Assembly: GCA_964019425.1 (NCBI GenBank)
Contig: OZ025840.1
Location: 334,001-398,000 of the forward strand
Origin: Flectonema sp. DT1601
Lineage: Eukaryota; Euglenozoa; Diplonemea; Diplonemida; Diplonemidae
Length of the DNA stretch: 64,000 nucleotides
Direction: 5' to 3'
The notes beneath the pieces were generated by a model, which worked only from the letters and a program-made list of their open reading frames with translations, ran no database searches and was not told the origin of the DNA. Below are positions 52,659 to 63,057 of the stretch, one piece after another. Position 1 is the first letter of the stretch, and every line of letters begins with the position of its first letter. A program made the translations under genes and the position numbers.

Positions 52659-53041
52659 ACACTTCACTACTAATTACACCTTTTGTTTTGTTTGTGCCAA
52701 CTGCATCTTTCCTGAAAACCGAATAATACATGCACTTGGGTTTTTTTCGGAGTTTTTTTTTTTTTTTTTTTTTCGCTGACAATTTTCACTTGTGGAAAAA
52801 AAAGAAGAAAAAAAAATAGCAAAAACTGGCGCACTGTCACTGACGTATTTGATACGGGAAAAAGGAAACGAAGTTCATTTTTGTAGTTGTTTAATCAGAC
52901 TTGTCTGAGCTACACACATGCCAATGTATTCTAGAAGACTTCACGATGGTGAAAACCATCACTGCTGGTGGTGACTACCTAGTCACTTAATTAACTTAAC
53001 TTCCTTTCATCGAATTGCCGCCGTATTTACGAAAGAACTTC
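51265..53041. other. Intergenic region with dispersed repeat
   Basis: No gene recognised. Contains the SF3B4 leader, A/T runs up to 34 nt, and repeat copy 2 (51853-51980). A homopolymer-free patch at 52870-53040 is the K+-channel 3' flank. Confidence 0.45.
51853..51980. repeat. Dispersed repeat, copy 2 (A-tailed)
   Basis: From TATTCAGATTAGCCTTATAT to GAGTAGTTTCTTCTCTACGT and a following 18-A tail; homologous to 21058-21185 in the same orientation. This suggests a short A-tailed element, non-autonomous. Confidence 0.5.
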
Positions 53042-55248
53042 CTACGTACCTTCCGTACTGTCGTCAGTGTCGTTATCGAATTGGGGAAGAGGAAGTGACT
53101 TTTCCGTATCTGTTGATAGTATTCTATTTTTTTTTGGATTGTGTTATTATCTTCATATTATGAAGGGGGGGAAACATCAACAAGAATAGTAAAACAACAT
53201 ACTTTGTCCCCTGTAAAGGTATACTTAGCTTATCAAACATTGAATGACCATAACAATAACATGAATAAATAATCTCAACATCCAGAGCTGCAAAGGGAAG
53301 AAGAGCTTCTATGTCTCTCATGGGGATGTTCTTAGGTATTTTTAATTCTAAGCGAAATTGAGATCGCGGATTAGCAGCAGACATTGAAAACTGTTTTTTT
53401 TTTTTTTTTTTTTTTTTCATTTCCCTACACTCCTATTATTCCTCTTTGAAAACGACCAAGAATACATACCAAATTCTGGTCGTACAGTTGTTCAAGAAGG
53501 GGAACGCTAACCTTAACCACTGACATCTCACGAGATGAAACGTTACAAAGCTTTATATCATTATAACCGTAGCAGTGAAGAGATTCTAATGCCGCTTGTT
53601 GAATTTCATGAGAATCGGAATTTATTAAAAAATGAAACATGTGCAACGAAGGCACAGAGATAACCCTTTCAACTTGCAGGATTGGATCGTATCGAAATTG
53701 CCACGAAATGTTATGTAGTTGTCCAGTGAGTTGTCGGATTTCGATATTTCGAGCAGCTCTGTTGAACTCCCGTACAACTGAGACTGGTTCTATCGGAGGT
53801 TCAACTATTGGCAATGATTCTGTTGTGTTCTCCGCAGACCCCGTTGATACTAAATAAGTGCTGTAAACACACAGAGTCCCGTAGGGATCATCAAGCCTAA
53901 AACGACTGGCGGTACCCCCAATTGAAGGTTCCGTCTGTTTTGGGTTATCAAACATACGTCGAATTCCTCTTCGTTGAAATTCTGCTGAAAGGTTATTTTT
54001 AAATCTATGAATTTGATTCTCAATCTCGAGAGCACAACGAGTCATCGTCGGGTTGTTATCAGCTGCCGATTTTCCCTCATCTCCAAGTGCCCTTTTTAAT
54101 AGTTCTAAGTGTTTTTTTGTTTTTCTTTTATGGTCTGAGTGTGCCTCATTAAACGTATTCCCAACCAATATAACTGGAAATGCCACCACTAAAATTCCAC
54201 ATAACATTGCCAACGACGCAACTAATTTTCCCAAATCAGATTTTGGAACTACATCGCCATATCCAACAGTGGTAATGGTCACAATACACCACCAGAATGA
54301 GTGTGGGATACTCTGTAGAGGAGCTTGGTTACCATTGTGATACCAAATTCTTGTTTTATTGTCAAAATTCATTTCCGTCTGTTCTGCAATAAATATCGCA
54401 CTACTAAACAACACTAGACAGATTATTATTAAAAACAAAAGCAAGCTAAGAGCGTCAATACTTTTGCTGACAGCAATGCCTACCAGTTGTAAGTTTGTCG
54501 AATATTTGCTTAGTTTCAATACTCTGAATACTCTAACTAGCCGAATGACTCGAAGAACGACAAGAGAACCAGCGCCATCAGCAGTTGATCCAGCGGCTTT
54601 CATTATCAGAGAAACGTACCAAGGGACTATTGCTATGACGTCAATTATGTTGAGGGGATCTTTAACAAATTTCTTCTTAGACCTCACCGTTATGATTCTC
54701 ACAATCAGTTCCAAAGTAAATAACAATACGCAAACTGCTTCAATCCAATAAAGATATGGATCATCTGTGAGATAGTATTGAGGTAGTGATTCAATACAAA
54801 ATACTATTACCGAAATCATTATAATAATAAATACAACCATTGACATTATCGTCTGAACTTGAGCGCTTCGGACACTCCAAGTTGGCATGCCAGGGTCGAA
54901 TAGAGAATAGATTTTGTCTCTAAGGGACACAGGGACGCGGATATTTACATCGCTGACGGAACCGCCGACGCGGACGCGAGTCATCCCACCGATGCGGGCG
55001 GCTGTAGAAGGTCTGTTTGACTTTCTGCGAGTTCCGATATCGTTGGCTGACTCGTCAAGGCGGAGGTCAAATAAACTGCGACGTGGATTCCGCCGTTTCG
55101 GATTCGCAGCACACACCAGTTCTTCATCGGGGACCCTTTGCTCTAATTCTGCAACATTCACCTCCAGGGCCGATAGAGTGGGTGAGACGGTGATTCCCAT
55201 CTCCCGCTCATCACACAAATGGGTTTCCATTCCTGCGATAGCTGCCAT
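53042..55248 (-). CDS. Voltage-gated potassium channel (Kv type), three coding exons
   Basis: 682 residues: 55248-53470, 53390-53203, 53123-53042. Cytoplasmic N-terminus about 120 residues with an Arg-rich patch. S1-S6 follow: S1 VFIIIMISVIVFCIESLP (about 130-150), S4 voltage sensor VVLRVIRLVRVFRVLKLSKY with regularly spaced Arg/Lys (about 225-250), pore helix and filter ITTVGYGDVVP (about 325-335), S6 with the hinge Pro in VVAFPVILVGN. The C-terminal half is cytoplasmic, without a cyclic-nucleotide-binding domain. The filter is canonical K+-selective. Splicing replaces the exon 1 read-through end (FQRGIIGV) with FSMSAANPRSQFRLELKIP... and a short acidic tail (LPQFDNDTDDSTEGT). The leader is about 110 nt after CAATTTGTAG and contains upstream ATGs. 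Confidence 0.88.
53124..53202 (-). other. Cis-spliced intron 2 in K+-channel gene (79 nt)
   Basis: GTATGT donor, acceptor CAAAAAAAAATAG. Joins ACA-AA to A-ATA, giving ...GTK ILSTDTEKSLPLPQF... Confidence 0.75.
53391..53469 (-). other. Cis-spliced intron 1 in K+-channel gene (79 nt)
   Basis: GTATGT donor within NLVCILG; acceptor 24 A followed by CAG. Phase 0, joins QNL to FSMSAANP. A 40-nt alternative (donor GTGTAG at 53430) is also in frame but falls outside the 76-90 nt class. Confidence 0.75.
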
Positions 55249-57826
55249 TCACTTAGCCCACCATCAAGCATGTCAGGACATTTCAGTTCCCAGTTACTCT
55301 TTACTTAGCTATTTTATAAGGATTTTTAATTGTAATTTAATTTCTACAAATTGAGAGGGGGAAAATAAGATAAATCGAAATAGGTGGTCACTTTGTTGGT
55401 AGTTTGTTTGAAGGTCAATTAGTATTTCTGTCGGATCCATTTTCAGATATATTTTCTGTTTTAAAAAAATGAGTCTTAAAAAAAAAACTAATACTTACGT
55501 ATCACAAATATATAAAACCGCAATAATGCTCCTGCGATGCCGTCAAATGACATTCTGTTCTACCTTTTTTTTTTTTTTTTTCTGTTTTCCTTTTTTCATT
55601 CTTCATTTCCTACCTTATTATTTTTTTTTTTTTTCCTCCCTCCCTTGTCATCCCCCGATAGCTGCCGAAAACTTTTTTTTTTTTTTTTTTCGGGATTACG
55701 TTGTGCAGCAGCATGGAAAAAAAGGAAAAAAAAGAACAAAAACAGCAAAAGAGAGCAGACGAATCGTGAGGCATCCCCACTGCACAACGAAGTGCTCGGT
55801 ACCATGTTTTTGTTTTTTTTTTTTTTCTTTTTTTTTGTTTGGGGAGGGGGATAGAATCCGAATCCTTTCCGCATTGATAACACGACCAATTCTCTTCTTC
55901 TTTTGGAGATCTGGTTGTGTAGTAATTAAGCCGATCGAAATGCTCACCACTATACACAGGTTCCTGTACTGTACAGGAAACCTTTTTCATTAATTTCTTT
56001 TTCTTGATTATTTTTTTTCTTTATTTTTCTAAAGATAAAAAAGAGAACAAAAGTACTTTTCTTAAAGCCTTTTGATAAGGAAAAAGAAAAAAAAGGAAGG
56101 GGAAAAAGAAATACTATTATATGCTGGCTACTACAATGGTACCTGCCTTATGAGGAGTCTGTAGGTAAAAAAAATCAAAGATAAGAAAGAGATTGGTGAT
56201 GAAAAAAATAAAGAAATAAATTGTACAGCGATACGTGTGAAAACAGAGTGAAACGAAACCGATAAATTAGAAATGAACATATGCGAGATTGGGATATTTT
56301 AGTGACCGCTCATCAAACAGCACATCAGCCTACAACTACTGACATCACGTACATTATATGTGAAAACCGCAGCTCAGCTGTGATAAGTCAGATCTGGAAC
56401 GCATTTATTGCCAACAACCGAACCTTGATAGGTTAGGTCTGACAAAAAAAAAAAAAAAAAAAAACTGGCTACGGACGATGGTATTTGCAAAAGGGAGCTT
56501 TTTTTTTTGGTTTTTTTTTTTTTTTTTGGTTTTATTTTTTTTTTTTTTTTTTTTTGGCCCCTGCAAAACCCAGTGTCAGCCAACACACAAAAGACATCAT
56601 TATCACACGAACAAGAAAGAAACAGGCCAGTTCATATAATGTTATGTTCGTTCTACACAATGACTGGTGAGAACACTAAAGCTAACTCTTCCTTACATAT
56701 AAATTTTGACGAATTTTGACTCCACATCTGCGTGCAAGTTACAAGAGTCCTCACAAGAGAGAGTTTTTTTTTCTTTTTTTTTTTCTGTTTTTACTGATAG
56801 ATCACTATCGAGATTTTGTCCATTGGCTAAGAGCTATGTGTGTTAATTTTTTTTTTTTTTTTTTTTTCGTTCTAACATACTAAACAACACAACTAAGTGC
56901 GATGCGCATGAAGCTTTTAGAACAATTTTCTATATTTTTTTTTTTTTCTTATTTCTTTTTTCCAATACACTAATCCAGTACCAATCAAGAACGTTGATGG
57001 CTTGCATCTCACGATTTTTTTATATTTTTTTTTTTTTTTAGTTTCTTTATTCTCGTTGGTATTGGTCGCTGAACAAGTTCATAGCAATCACACAACTCAA
57101 CTAATATTTTTTTTTTTATTCAGTTGTGTGAAAAACTGTTCTCACAGGACTTCATTTTTGAAAAAAAAAATAAAGGCACCTGTGCACACCGTACCAACAC
57201 ACTTTAATTCGTTGTTATTTCAGTTTCTATTTTTTTTTTTTTTAATTATTTTTTTTCGTTCAACAAGTCACCATGCAGTCTCTTCGAAGCGACCCAAATA
57301 TAAAATAAGGCAGGATAAAGGCGGGTGCATAGCTAGTTATATAATCCTTCTGTACTACAATCACTGTTGCCCTTAAGTCACAACCCACACATTTATAAAG
57401 GAAATCACCGAGGATGACGCAGGGAGCAGGAAATAAACGAAGGAGAGCCTTTTTTTTTTTTTTTCCCTTTGTTTTGTGTTTTATAATAAGAAAAGAAAAA
57501 GATGGGAACAATAAGAAAGGAAGAAGGAGAGTTGACTCTTCTACGATGTGTTTTTTTTTTTTTTTTTTTTTTTTTTTTTGGAGAAAGAAAGAAGAAGGGG
57601 GAATTTAAAAAAAAAAGAAAAAACGACAACTAATAAGATTAGATTACTATATCAGTTTAAATATGAAAGTTATTATAAAAATCAGAAAAAAGGCGATGGT
57701 TCTCATCACTACAAAAATTCACAAACATTCCGAAAAATAAGCATGAACCTATTGTACGTTTTGTCCGGAATTTCTTTTTTTTTTTTCTAATTTATTTCCA
57801 AACTGTCAGTCCGTACGCTCAAAGTT

Positions 57827-57864
<38 letters not shown>

Positions 57865-58061
57865 AGAGCGCTCATAATTTCCCACCCGAATTACCGCAAG
57901 AGAAAGAGCCGTTTGAACTTCGAAATAGTATCGTATGCATTGTTTTCTCACTAATCGTGATAAAAAAGAAGAAAGAAGAAGAAGAAAAACACAGTTTTTT
58001 TTTTTTTTTTTTTCCTTTTTAAATCCCGGGAAGAAAACACATGCTATTTTTTTTTTTTTTT
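55249..58061. other. Gene-poor region upstream of the channel gene
   Basis: Channel leader, then 2.5 kb of A/T runs and short low-complexity ORFs on both strands. One strong hairpin at 55958-55983. Nothing else recognised. Confidence 0.45.
55958..55983. repeat. Hairpin followed by T tract
   Basis: AGGTT-CCTGTA CTG TACAGG-A-AACCT: 11 bp with one unpaired A, then TTTTT on the plus strand. Terminator-like for pol III, or a cruciform; no gene is tied to it. Confidence 0.5.
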
Positions 58062-58137
58062 GGGAAAACCTACAGATCCACCCCCAGGTTTGGAGAAACG
58101 TATACTACGGTCACGGCCTTGTGTAGCTTTTTTGACC
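58062..58137 (+). repeat. 76-bp module, left copy of inverted pair
   Basis: GGGAAAACCTACAGATCCAC to TAGCTTTTTTGACC. Differs from the right copy (59555-59630, inverted) at 3 of 76 positions, all transitions. Preceded by a run of 16 T. Confidence 0.9.
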
Positions 58138-58185
58138 TTTTTCCTAAATCGACAGCCCTCTATTCTGGGCGAGAAAATTTTCAAA

Positions 58186-58257
58186 TCCGTGATAGCGCAG
58201 TGGTGTTGGTGCCGGACTGAAGCCCTGGAGGTAGGAGGTTCGATTCCCTCGGGAGGA
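58186..58257 (+). tRNA. tRNA-like sequence (Phe-GAA-like), degenerate
   Basis: 72 nt ending before a T-run terminator. A box TAGCGCAGTGG and B box GGTTCGATTCC fit the pol III consensus. The D stem GCGC/GTGC pairs, and the anticodon arm CCGGA-CTGAAGC-CCTGG reads GAA with one mismatch. The acceptor arms TCCGTGA/GGGAGGA pair at only about four positions, and the T stem has a mismatch. Likely a tRNA pseudogene or a pol III promoter element, not a working tRNA. Confidence 0.55.
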
Positions 58258-58528
58258 TTTTTTTTTTTCCGAAATTTTTTTTTCTGGGCATCTGTTCATC
58301 GCTGTTACTCATTTTTTTTTAAGGCTTGTTAACTTTTAAATACTACCAACGTGGTGCAGCGTAGCAACGCAATGCCCTCGAGGTTTGTTATTAGCCACAA
58401 ATCATCGTTAGGGTTAAGCGTAATTAAGGTAAAGAGTATGCTGGGGACAGGTGAGTGATGACTGCAACCGACAACATGCAAGTCAGTGATCCAATTTTTT
58501 CGTTCAGCTTTTGGGGCCTGCAAACCCA

Positions 58529-58646
58529 GCCAAGCGTCCATAGCGACGTTGCTTTTGATCCTTCAATGTCGGCTCTTCCTAACCTAGACAAGCAGAATTG
58601 TCACCCACTAACAGGACCGTCGAGACAGGTTTTACCCTACTGATGG
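58529..58646 (+). rRNA. LSU rRNA relic (peptidyl-transferase region)
   Basis: Reads GCCAAGCGTCCATAGCGACG, then TTTTGATCCTTCAATGTCGG, CTCTTCC, ACCCACTAACAGG, ACCGTCGAGACAGG and TTTTACCCTACTGATGG, in the order found in eukaryotic 25-28S rRNA domains V-VI. Pieces are missing, including the stretch that holds the A-loop (GCTGGGTTTAGA), and the universally conserved CCTTCGATGTC has a G to A change. So it is a degenerate partial copy, not a functional gene. Weaker similarity may extend upstream to about 58465. Confidence 0.7.
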
Positions 58647-59448
58647 TAAGTCAATTTTTTTCAAAGAATTGTTGATTTTAAGCAAGTAATTTGTAGGTGA
58701 AACCTACACTCTGCCGTATTACATTATACCCCGGTTTTGGTTTCCCAGGGCTCACGATTAATTCAAAGTTGAATAACTCGATTCCGTACTGCACTGAATG
58801 ACAACACGGAAAAAGAGATGTGTATGCAGCTAAGTTAGAAACATTATTATAAAATATTTACGTCAATCGGGGTAGTCCCGTTTCTAGTCCCTGGTATCTA
58901 CGGTTCTCCGATCGGAGCCGTGATGCTACGCAACACATCTGCAGTGACTGTGCTTGACTATGTTAGCCTTTGAAGTAAGTCAGTCAATTATGGAGACTGG
59001 ATCACTCAGTCACCAGTGGTGGTTACTTTTTGATCGTGTTAGGGTTGCGTCCAAAACGATGGATTACTCTCTTATGTTAAAGTTTAACTTAACTTAAGGA
59101 AGAATTGCGCGATGACAGAAGGCTTCCAAGAGAGGTCCTAAGTCGAGTGGAAGTTTACACTATTGACCTTGAAGAACGACCCGCATGTGAATTTGATGCA
59201 GGGTCTTTGTAAGGTTCTGGTGTGAGACTGACTCTGTGCAGACTTTCAAACGATGTTGCCAGGTTATGAGTCAGCAACCTGCACTAAGCAATGTCTCAGA
59301 GTACGACGAGTGTCCGAACGTGACAGAACGAATTAGCAGTATGGATACGTCACGCACGACGTCAGCGGCGGCGTTCCCGACCGAACGGCCAGTGCAGACA
59401 CTGTACCTGTTGGTCACTGGGGGAAAAAAAAAAAAAAAAAAAAAAAAA
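58647..59448. other. Interior of the inverted structure
   Basis: About 800 bp almost free of homopolymers, unlike the surroundings. Holds a strong hairpin at 58898-58921 (CTCCGATCGGAG core) but no convincing protein gene. A stretch near 59293 (CTCAGAGTACGACGAG) is faintly like the sarcin-ricin loop; not claimed. Confidence 0.4.
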
Positions 59449-59520
59449 GACCCGACAGGGGTTCGAACCGCAGCCTAGCGAATGCAAGTCTGCAATCATA
59501 CCACTCGACAATTTGCGTCG
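59449..59520 (-). tRNA. tRNA-like sequence (Ala-TGC-like?), degenerate
   Basis: Minus strand: class-II-like A box TTGTCGAGTGG, B box GGTTCGAACCC, anticodon-loop-like CTTGCAT, end GTCGGGTC followed by a run of 24 T. Anticodon stem and acceptor do not pair properly. It has the same build as the left copy: 76-bp module, spacer, tRNA-like unit, T-run. Confidence 0.5.
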
Positions 59521-59554
59521 TCTTCGATTCTGCGGATTTAAACACATATCCAGG

Positions 59555-59630
59555 GGTCAAAAAAGTTACACAAGGCCGTGACCGTAGTGTACGTTTCCCC
59601 AAACCTGGGGGTGGATCTGTAGGTTTTCCC
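59555..59630 (-). repeat. 76-bp module, right copy of inverted pair
   Basis: Reverse complement of 58062-58137 with 3 transitions. Followed on the plus strand by a run of 10 T. Confidence 0.9.
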
Positions 59631-60206
59631 TTTTTTTTTTAAAACCAAGAGGTGGCTATTTAAAAAAAAAAGACATTTTTAGAAATATCAAAACTAGGTT
59701 GCCGTTTTTTGCAAAAAAAATGCAAAAAAAAAAAAAAAAAAAGAAAAGAAAAGGAAGGCGCGGGAGAGGGTAACCGTCATAACTACCTGTCATTTTTGCT
59801 ACAAAGCTTGAACAGAGAATTACATTGAAATTTTGAAATAAGAAATGTCGAAGACCCGTTATGCTAGAAATGCTCACGGAAGTACCAGCAGGAATCCTTT
59901 GCATGCGAACTACTTCGAACAAGTAGATATAAGTTCTAACCAATGCCATTTTACTGCCGAAGTTTTGTCAACAGAAAATGAAGAAGTTGTGTGAAAGTGT
60001 TTCCCTATGAGTATACTCGCTGTGTTTATTTTTTGTTGTTGTTGTTCTTTATTGTTTACCTAGCGTTGTCGTAGTTACACAGAAATGCAGTTGCCCAGCG
60101 CAACTGTATTGCTTGCTAAGTAAAACTCTACTTACAAACGGAGTAGGATGGATGAATGGTTCGAATAGGCAACTCATTTCTTTTGAATTGAAATTCGGAG
60201 TGAGTG

Positions 60207-60244
<38 letters not shown>

Positions 60245-61902
60245 AATATTTCTTTTTATTCTTATTGTTGTTCTGTTTTTTTTTCTTTTCTGAAATTTTA
60301 GCGCCATTGCTGAAGCTTCACTAGTGGTTGCATCTTTTTTTTTTTTTTTTTTTTTTTCTTTTTTTTTTTCCTCAAAGAATAAAAACAAAAGCCTTCTATC
60401 AGTTTTACGCAGCAAGGTAATTTTTTGTTTTTCTTTACTCTCTCGATAACTATCGACTCAGTGGCCATAGTTTCAACAGGTACAATTGAGAAAAAAAACA
60501 CAACAGCACAGCATGATATGTCCATACACGTAGAGCGCAAGTTAGGAGAAAATAATGATCGTTCACATTACATGAATTTTTTTTTTTTTTTTTGCTTCCA
60601 ACTAACTGTACAACTACAGCCAAATAACTCCGCGTTTTCCATTTTTTTTCATTTCTTTGTTTAGTTTTTTTTGTTTTGTTGTTGTTGTTTTTGTTTTTTT
60701 GCTGATATTTTATCAAAACCTTGCGTCAACCCCTCAGACAAACAGGAAAAAGAAAGAAGAGAAAAAAAAAGAGAAAAAAAACACACAATTTTTTTTACCC
60801 AATTACTTTTTTTTATTTCCCCTTTCACTTCCCGGCTTCCCTCGTGGGTCACCCGGTATTGTTCAGCTTCCCTAATTCATTGAAGGCACGAAAAATATGC
60901 CTAAGAGATAGAGTTCAAAAAAAAGATAAGGGAGGAAACCGAAAACTATCGCTCAAATACACATGCAAGTGCAACTTTCTCGCGAAATGTGTCTCATTGC
61001 ATCTGGGAAGGGTAGGGGATATTTTTTTTCTTTTTTCAAAAGAAAAAAGAAATGAAAGAAGCAAAACCAAGAGGCAAACAAAATACCAAATGGAGGTGGT
61101 CGAGAAGTGAATTCCATCCGACGGCAGCAAAAAAAAAAAGGAACGAATTCATTCAATAGTCATTTCTAAAATAAAAAAAAAACAGCCTTCTCTCTTTTTT
61201 TTTCTTTTTTTTTTTTTCTCCTGTTAACTCACAAGCACGAATAAATCGTGACTAAAACAACGGTGTGAAAAAAAGAATAGAAGGAGGGGAGAAGGAAGGG
61301 CAAAAAAAAAAAAAAAAAAAAAAAAAAGTTTTTTTTTCTAACAAAAAAACTTTCATCTCCTACTTAACAGAGAAAGGTTATGAAGACTTGCCTCCCATTT
61401 CCGAGTCACATAATTAACTAAGTTGGTTATGATTTCCATGACCTCCATCGAATTGCCTTATGAAAGTTGTCTCGCCTTAGTAACTGTGTCCCATGTCTAA
61501 GTAAGTTACCTAAGTAGGTTGCCCAAGCTTCTTCATTCAAAATAAGTAACATTGCGACAACATGAAGGTGTCCTCAATAATATTTACCTTTCAGAAAATT
61601 ACTTTTGTAAATTGCGTTCATTCCCTTCCTTTTTTAAAAAACTTTTTTTTTTTTTTTTTCCTTCTAAAAAAATCCTTCTCTTTCGACCCTCCCAGATTCA
61701 TTGCATTTCACTCGAAAAAAAAAAAAAAAAAAAAAAATGGCAGAATACTATTTCTCGAAACTCAGCTAGTTAAGTGCAGACCCTAAAAAAGGACCAAATC
61801 CGCACAGATTTGGTTATTTCCCGGACCACAACCACAACTTAGAGCAGGTACGAAAAACAATAAATATTTAAATAAATTAAAAAAAACAAAAAAAAAGCTC
61901 TT

Positions 61903-61934
<32 letters not shown>

Positions 61935-62955
61935 CCCTGCAAACATCTTTAACGTTATGCAATAGAGGAAAATAAATAAATAAAAAGATAGTCCGGCCAC
62001 AGCGCCCCAGCAGAGACGCTGTCTAACCGATCTACTTGATAAGACGTGCAGATAAATTCAGGCCGAGAGAAGCCTAGTGACATCTACACACACAAAAAAA
62101 AAAGAAGGGAAAAAAAAAAGAACAGGGATGAGGGAGAAAGAATCAAAGAAACGGATTGATAATAAAAAAAAAAAAAAAAAAAAACATAAAATACAAACAA
62201 ATCCATAACAAGACTAATTATCAGAACTTCAGCAGGGTGGTTGCTTCTATCGCAACAAAAAAAAAATTTAGACATAATAAAAAATTTACAAAAAAAAAAA
62301 AAAAAAAAAAAAAAAGTCACAAGTAAAAAACTTTTTTCCTCTTTTTTTTTTTGTTTTTTTGTTTTTTTTTCCCCTTCCTGGTGCCAAGAAGTGATCGAAA
62401 AATATCAATCACCAAACAAATCGACAGACCTGTTGTAATAATGTCTTAACTCTTTGACAGCACCTACAAGATTTTAAAAAAAAATATTAATAATAATAAT
62501 CATCAGGGGGTTAACTGTTTGAACATATTGTATTAAAAGCTAACTAATATGAACATTAGTAACTTATGGACAGCGGGGTGAAAGAAAGGAGGAAAAAAGA
62601 AGAAAAAAAAGGTATGGGGTGTGGGGAAAGGCAGAAACCTTACCGTCGCTACTCACCCGTTGCGTATTGTCTCGCTGCAGTTTATTGTGTAGCATCTATT
62701 GAGAAAAAAAAAGGGAAGAAGAAGAAAGGAAAAAAAAAAAAAACTGAATGACCCGTTAGAGCAGGAACCTTTATTCTGACGACTGACCAAATTACAGGGA
62801 CAATCGTAACAGAGGCAAGAGAACCTTCTTTCAGATTGTGACTAAGAAAAGTAACGAAAACATGTACACAAAAGGATTCCTGTTCAAGGCAATGCATTCA
62901 TATTTTTTTTTTTTTTTTTTTTCAAATTTATTTTCATGGGGTAGTACAAACAAAG
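59631..62955. other. Gene-poor region
   Basis: A/T runs and short low-complexity ORFs. A plus-strand ORF at 59845-59994 (MSKTRYARNAHGSTSRNPLH..., 49 aa) has normal composition but no other support. A 7-bp hairpin lies at about 60089 (CAGTTGC/GCAACTG). A patch at 61380-61540 is homopolymer-free. Confidence 0.4.
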
Positions 62956-63057
62956 TTAACGACCTGATTCATCGACACGATCGCGAATTATTATTTCACG
63001 ATCTGGAATCGGCATAGAGGGGGAATTTAATACTATACTAAAGACTAAAGGATCTAT
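62956..63057 (-). CDS. Possible short gene or first exon
   Basis: A clean acceptor (TTCTGATCCCCTTCACAG) at 63058 is followed 42 nt later by ATG 63015: MPIPDREIIIRDRVDESGR and stop. Acceptor-ATG spacing matches the real genes. A GTCGTT...GAACAG intron of 84 nt (62880-62963) could extend it, but the extension ends after about 11 residues. Incomplete understanding; may be a gene start whose later exons I cannot place. Confidence 0.3.
   Translation of the reverse strand: MDPLVFSIVLNSPSMPIPDREIIIRDRVDESGR

Noticed and set aside
59276-59320. Sarcin-ricin-loop-like stretch
   Set aside because: Only scattered matches to AGTACGAGAGGA; could be chance.
59845-59994. Plus-strand 49-aa ORF MSKTRYARNAHGSTS
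   Set aside because: Normal composition but isolated, with no clear acceptor and an overlapping minus ORF of similar length; not enough to call a gene.
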